Notes under the pieces: model-generated | What the model was told of the DNA's origin: nothing | The model's input: only the letters and a program-made list of their open reading frames with translations | Databases searched by the model: none | Program-made: the position numbers and the translations under genes | Origin: Ectopseudomonas khazarica | GTDB lineage: Bacteria > Pseudomonadota > Gammaproteobacteria > Pseudomonadales > Pseudomonadaceae | NCBI RefSeq assembly: GCF_004521985.1 | Contig: NZ_SBHZ01000008.1 | Location: forward strand, 124,001-188,000 | Direction of reading: 5' to 3' | DNA length: 64,000 bases | Shown here: one piece after another, positions 60,948 to 64,000 of the stretch | How the letters are laid out: each line of letters begins with the position of its first letter | Numbering within the stretch: the stretch's first letter is position 1

Positions 60948-60971
60948 TTCCTGGTGCGAACTTTTTATTCA
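60948..60971. promoter_or_regulatory. TTCC/GGAA element, copy D (XRE-cupin gene)
   Basis: TTCC-N5-CGAA-N7-TTCA, two mismatches, 18 bases before the regulator's ATG. It could mediate autoregulation. No sigma-54 motif is seen here. Confidence 0.55.
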
Positions 60972-60989
60972 CAGAAGAAATAAGCCTGT

Positions 60990-61589
60990 ATGACGACCAC
61001 TCCGGAAAAACCGCCCCGCCTCAAGCTCGAGCAATACCTGGGCATGCAGATCCGCCGCCAGCGCCAGGCGCAGGAACTGAAGATCGCCGACGTGGCGCGC
61101 ATCGCCGGAATCAGCCAGGGCATGCTGAGCAAGATCGAGAATGCCCAGGTCTCCACCAGCCTCGACACCCTCAGCCGCCTCTGCGACGTACTGGGCATGC
61201 CCATGTCCAAGCTGTTCAGCCAGTACGACCAGCAAGGTGGCAGCGCCCTGCTGGTCAAGGCCGGCGAAGGCCTCGAAGTGGTACGCAGAGGGACCGACAA
61301 GGGCCATACCTACCGCCTGCTCAACCACACCCGTGGGCCAAAGAAGAGCTTCGAGGCCTACATGGTGAGCATGGACGACGCCAGCGAGGAATTCCCGACC
61401 TTCGCCCACCCCGGCACCGAGTTCCTCCACCTGCTGGAAGGCGAACTGGTCTACCGCCATGGCAACCAGCTCTACCCCATGCAGGCCGGTGACAGCCTGA
61501 CCTTCGACGGCGAAGTGCCGCACGGCCCGGAGAAGCTGGTGAAGGTGCCGATCCGCCTGCTGTCGATCATGAACTACGGCTCGGACTGA
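60990..61589 (+). CDS. XRE-cupin transcriptional regulator
   Basis: 199 residues. Helix-turn-helix about 15-75 (LEQYLGMQIRRQRQAQELKIADVARIAGISQGMLSKIENAQVSTSLDTLSRLCDVLGMPMSKLF) and a cupin domain about 115-195 (EFPTFAHPGTEFLHLLEGELVYRHGNQLYPMQAGDSLTFDGEVPHGPEKLV). This PuuR/SutR-type architecture usually senses a small amine, amino acid or sugar derivative via the cupin. Divergent from gmaS and the only one-component regulator in the methylamine island, so it is the best candidate to bind the shared TTCC/GGAA element. Confidence 0.9.
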   Translation: MTTTPEKPPRLKLEQYLGMQIRRQRQAQELKIADVARIAGISQGMLSKIENAQVSTSLDTLSRLCDVLGMPMSKLFSQYDQQGGSALLVKAGEGLEVVRRGTDKGHTYRLLNHTRGPKKSFEAYMVSMDDASEEFPTFAHPGTEFLHLLEGELVYRHGNQLYPMQAGDSLTFDGEVPHGPEKLVKVPIRLLSIMNYGSD

Positions 61590-61636
61590 ACGCGCAGGCC
61601 CGGCACGCGGGCGCCCGTCGCCAATGCTCGCGGACG

Positions 61637-62578
61637 TCAGTGCGATGATACGAAAGGCGATGGCGTCGCGGGCTCCGGCAATGCGTAGGCCTGCTTCATG
61701 CGCTTCACCTCGACGAGCGGCGTGCGCCCGAAGAAGCGCTTGAAGTCGCGGCTGAACTGCGAAGCGCTCTCATAGCCGACCAGATATGCCGTCTTCGCCG
61801 CCGTCAGGTCGTTGCGCAGCATCAGCAAGCGCGCCTGGTGCAGGCGCGTCGACTTGAGGTACTGCATGGGCGAGGTGTCGGTGACCTTGCGAAAGTGCAG
61901 ATGAAAGTTGGGCACGCTCATCTGCGCCTCCCGGGCCAACGCCTCGACATCCAGACGCTCGTGATAGCAGTTGTGGATCTTGTGAATGGCCCGCGTCACC
62001 TTGCCGAACTGCCCCTGCTGGGCGATGGCCGCGCGCAGGGTGCCGCCCTGTTCGCCAGAGAGAATGCGGTAGTAGAGCTCGCGCAGCATCGCCGGGCCGA
62101 GCACCCTGGCGTCCTCGGGATCGACCATGATCTGCAGAAAACGCAGGGTCGACTGGCGCAACGGCTCATCCATCGGCGAGGCGTACATGCCCATCGGCTG
62201 CGCCACGCTCGCGCCCCGCAACTCATCCACCTGCTGGATCAGCTCGCCCGCCAGACCGAAGTCCAGGCGCAGGTACAGCGCCAGCATGGGCTCCGCTTTG
62301 CTGGCATCCGTCTCCATGGTGAAGGGCACCGGCACCGAGACCACCAGGTAATGCTGGGCATCGTAGATGTAGACATCCTCACCCAGGTAGCCGCGCTTGC
62401 GGCCCTGGCAGAGGATGACGATGCCCGGCTCATAGAGCACCGGCGTGCGTGTCAGCGGCCGATTGCTGCGCAGAAAGCGCACGTCATCCAGCGGGCTCAG
62501 GTTGTACCCTTCCTGTGGTGCGAGCTGACTCATCAGCTGCACCATGCGCGCCGTGCTCGGGTCGCTGGGTCTGGTCAT
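61637..62578 (-). CDS. AraC family transcriptional regulator
   Basis: 313 residues from the ATG at 62578 (GGGAGG upstream); a longer in-frame start at 62638 overlaps the SDR gene end. N-terminal AraC_N cupin-like domain (GYNLSPLDDVRFLRSNRPLTRTPVLYEPGIVILCQGRKRGYLGEDVYIYD) and C-terminal HTH pair (LDVEALAREAQMSVPNFHLHFRKVTDTSPMQYLKSTRLHQARLLM, AYLVGYESASQFSRDFKRFFG). Located directly downstream of the SDR gene; it may regulate that gene. Confidence 0.92.
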   Translation of the reverse strand: MTRPSDPSTARMVQLMSQLAPQEGYNLSPLDDVRFLRSNRPLTRTPVLYEPGIVILCQGRKRGYLGEDVYIYDAQHYLVVSVPVPFTMETDASKAEPMLALYLRLDFGLAGELIQQVDELRGASVAQPMGMYASPMDEPLRQSTLRFLQIMVDPEDARVLGPAMLRELYYRILSGEQGGTLRAAIAQQGQFGKVTRAIHKIHNCYHERLDVEALAREAQMSVPNFHLHFRKVTDTSPMQYLKSTRLHQARLLMLRNDLTAAKTAYLVGYESASQFSRDFKRFFGRTPLVEVKRMKQAYALPEPATPSPFVSSH

Positions 62579-62604
62579 GCGTTGCGGCCCCTCCCTGTCG
62601 AGGC

Positions 62605-63438
62605 TCAGCCATCGGTGGAGCGGCTGAGCGCCTCCCATTGCTCGATACTCTCGATCTGGCTCTGCAGCTTGTCACGCACCAGGGCCAGGGCGTCGCTCCC
62701 CAGCAGCAGATGAGCGGGCGGCGCGGGGCTGTCGATGATCGTCAGCATGGCCCGCGCCGCCTTCTGCGGGTCACCCAGCTGATGGCCGCTCTTCTCCACA
62801 CGGGCCTTGCGCACCGGATCGAAGCTCGCATCATAGTCACTGATGCTGCGTGGCGTGCGCTGCATCGAGCGGCCTGCCCAGTCCGTGCGAAACGATCCCG
62901 GCGCCACGGCCGTGACATGGATGCCGAAGGGCGCAAGCTCCTTGCTCAGCGTGTCCGAGATGCCCTCCAGGGCAAACTTGCTGCCGCAGTAATAGGCGAT
63001 GCCCGGCATGGTGATATGACCGCCCATCGAGGTGATGTTGAGGATACGCCCTGCCCTTCGCTGGCGGAAATACGGCAGGAACGCCTTGCTGACCGCGACC
63101 GCGCCGAACAGGTTGACGTCGAACTGGCGCCGCATGTCCTCCAGCGAGGATTCCTCCATGATGCCCTCATGCCCGTAGCCGGCATTGTTCACCAGCACGT
63201 CCACGGGGCCGTGTTGCGTTTCGACGGCAGCGACCACCGTATCGATGGCCGCGAAATCGGTGACGTCCAGCAGCACCCCGTGGGCTCTTCCGGGCGAAAG
63301 CGCCTCGAACGCGACCCGCGCCGCGTCGCTGCGCACGCTACCGACGACGCGGTGCCCCTGAACCAGGGCCTCCTTGGCCAGGGCCTGGCCAAACCCGCTG
63401 CTGACACCGGTGATGAAGAGAGTCTTTACTGCGCTCAT
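62605..63438 (-). CDS. Short-chain dehydrogenase (oxidoreductase, SDR)
   Basis: 277 residues. KTLFITGVSSGFGQALAKEALVQGHRVVGSVR, VNNAGYGHEGIMEE, SITSMGGHI-like LNITSMGGHITMPGIAYYCGSKFALEGI with Y-x3-K, and the ending typical of classical SDRs related to sterol/ketone reductases. Followed by an AraC regulator in the same direction; many Pseudomonas carry such a pair. Confidence 0.9.
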   Translation of the reverse strand: MSAVKTLFITGVSSGFGQALAKEALVQGHRVVGSVRSDAARVAFEALSPGRAHGVLLDVTDFAAIDTVVAAVETQHGPVDVLVNNAGYGHEGIMEESSLEDMRRQFDVNLFGAVAVSKAFLPYFRQRRAGRILNITSMGGHITMPGIAYYCGSKFALEGISDTLSKELAPFGIHVTAVAPGSFRTDWAGRSMQRTPRSISDYDASFDPVRKARVEKSGHQLGDPQKAARAMLTIIDSPAPPAHLLLGSDALALVRDKLQSQIESIEQWEALSRSTDG

Positions 63439-63660
63439 GGGGCACTCCTGAAGAAATGAGGTGCAACCATGCTAGGAGCGTGAGCGCCTCGGCACGATGC
63501 CGGGCAGGATTTCATTATTGCCTGATCCTATCAGCGCGACAGGTACGCTGAAGGCCTCGGGCGAAGAGAAGTGCAGCACCAGCCGACAGCCGGAACGAGA
63601 TGCCTCGATACCCTCTGGCTCGCCTGCAGCCACACGCACACTGGTCATGTACGCGGCGGC

Positions 63661-64000
63661 TCAATCGCCTGCCAGGCCTGCCCGGGCGCCATGATCCTGC
63701 CGTGGCGAGCGGCCAAAGAAGGCCTTGTAGGCACGACTGAAGGCCGCCTCGGACTCGTAGCCGACCGCAAAACCCACGTCGCCGATGCGGCTGTCCTGGC
63801 TGGCCAGGAGGGTCCTGGCCAGCGTCAGTCGCCATTCGTTCTGGTAACGCAAGGGCGCGCGCCCCACCAGTGTGCTGAAACGCTCACAGAAACTGGAGCG
63901 TGACATGCCGGCCAGCTTCGCCAGCGCCTCGATCCGCCACTGCTGCCTGGGCTGTTCATGAATGGCCTTGAGCGCACGTGCGATACGGGCGTCGGACAGA
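63661..64000 (-). CDS. AraC family regulator, C-terminal part, cut by right edge
   Basis: The reading frame runs off the right edge of the window; its 3' end is at 63661. The visible part is the AraC HTH region: ALKAIHEQPRQQWRIEALAKLAGMSRSSFCERF, LARTLLASQDSRIGDVGFAVGYESEAAFSRAYKAFFGRSP. An ATG at 63906 is internal, not the start. The usual N-terminal cupin domain would lie beyond the window. Confidence 0.88.
   Translation of the reverse strand, partial: LSDARIARALKAIHEQPRQQWRIEALAKLAGMSRSSFCERFSTLVGRAPLRYQNEWRLTLARTLLASQDSRIGDVGFAVGYESEAAFSRAYKAFFGRSPRQDHGARAGLAGD

Overview
The window is high-GC, densely coded Proteobacterial chromosome. Gene order from the DUF4124 gene to fumA (tandem Usp, pykA, enoyl-CoA hydratase, ferredoxin reductase, GGDEF protein, class I fumarase) matches, from memory, PA4326-PA4333 of Pseudomonas aeruginosa. 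With the trimethylamine/dimethylamine genes further right this suggests a Pseudomonas of the P. mendocina/P. oleovorans type. I see no rRNA, tRNA, CRISPR or insertion sequence.

Layout. 1-9700: conserved core block (lipoproteins, Usp, pyruvate kinase, GNAT, enoyl-CoA hydratase, ferredoxin reductase, diguanylate cyclase, fumarase with a structured leader). 9700-17330: D-serine dehydratase, GlxA-type regulator with a divergent cysteine hydrolase, a GNAT-nitrilase-ZapE operon, and small exported proteins. 17500-24000: a seven-gene operon (thermostable-hemolysin/GNAT-like acyltransferase, AMP-dependent ligase, diiron heme-oxygenase-like protein, SDR, exported TPR protein, QseB/QseC-type two-component system) preceded by a PmrA/QseB-like box. 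Its product is unknown, and it is one of the two most interesting parts of the window. 24100-30340: assorted metabolic and small genes. 30380-35400: a probable blue-light module (short LOV protein, PilZ-like protein, class II LitR/MerR regulator, ABM membrane protein, and folM-folE-folX) with sequences matching the light-regulator operator described in P. putida. 35450-37920: DUF1244, HopJ-like, glycolipid-binding-like and AzlCD genes.

37980-61590 is a methylated-amine catabolic island. It holds a NarX/NarL-like histidine kinase, response regulator and PAS protein; trimethylamine monooxygenase (tmm); TMAO demethylase (tdm); a PAS chemotaxis-type protein; an Amt-family transporter with a 59-residue membrane protein; an aldehyde dehydrogenase; an MCP; an SMR transporter; dimethylamine monooxygenase (dmmC-B-A-D, the heme-dependent oxidative N-demethylase); N-methylglutamate synthase (mgsA-B-C); gamma-glutamylmethylamide synthetase (gmaS); and an XRE-cupin regulator. 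Together they would carry TMA to TMAO, DMA, MMA, then gamma-glutamylmethylamide and/or N-methylglutamate, with formaldehyde captured on tetrahydrofolate by the GcvT-like domains of Tdm and DmmD. N-methylglutamate dehydrogenase (mgdABCD) is absent from the window.

Five operons in the island have sigma-54-type GG-N10-GC promoters, and six intergenic sites share a TTCC-N5-GGAA-N7-TTCC element that I did not recognise. At three operons it sits just downstream of the sigma-54 -12 box, suggesting one dedicated regulator (best candidate the XRE-cupin protein) layered on nitrogen control.

61600-64000: an AraC regulator, an SDR, and a second AraC gene cut by the window edge. All calls were made by reading; no searches were run.
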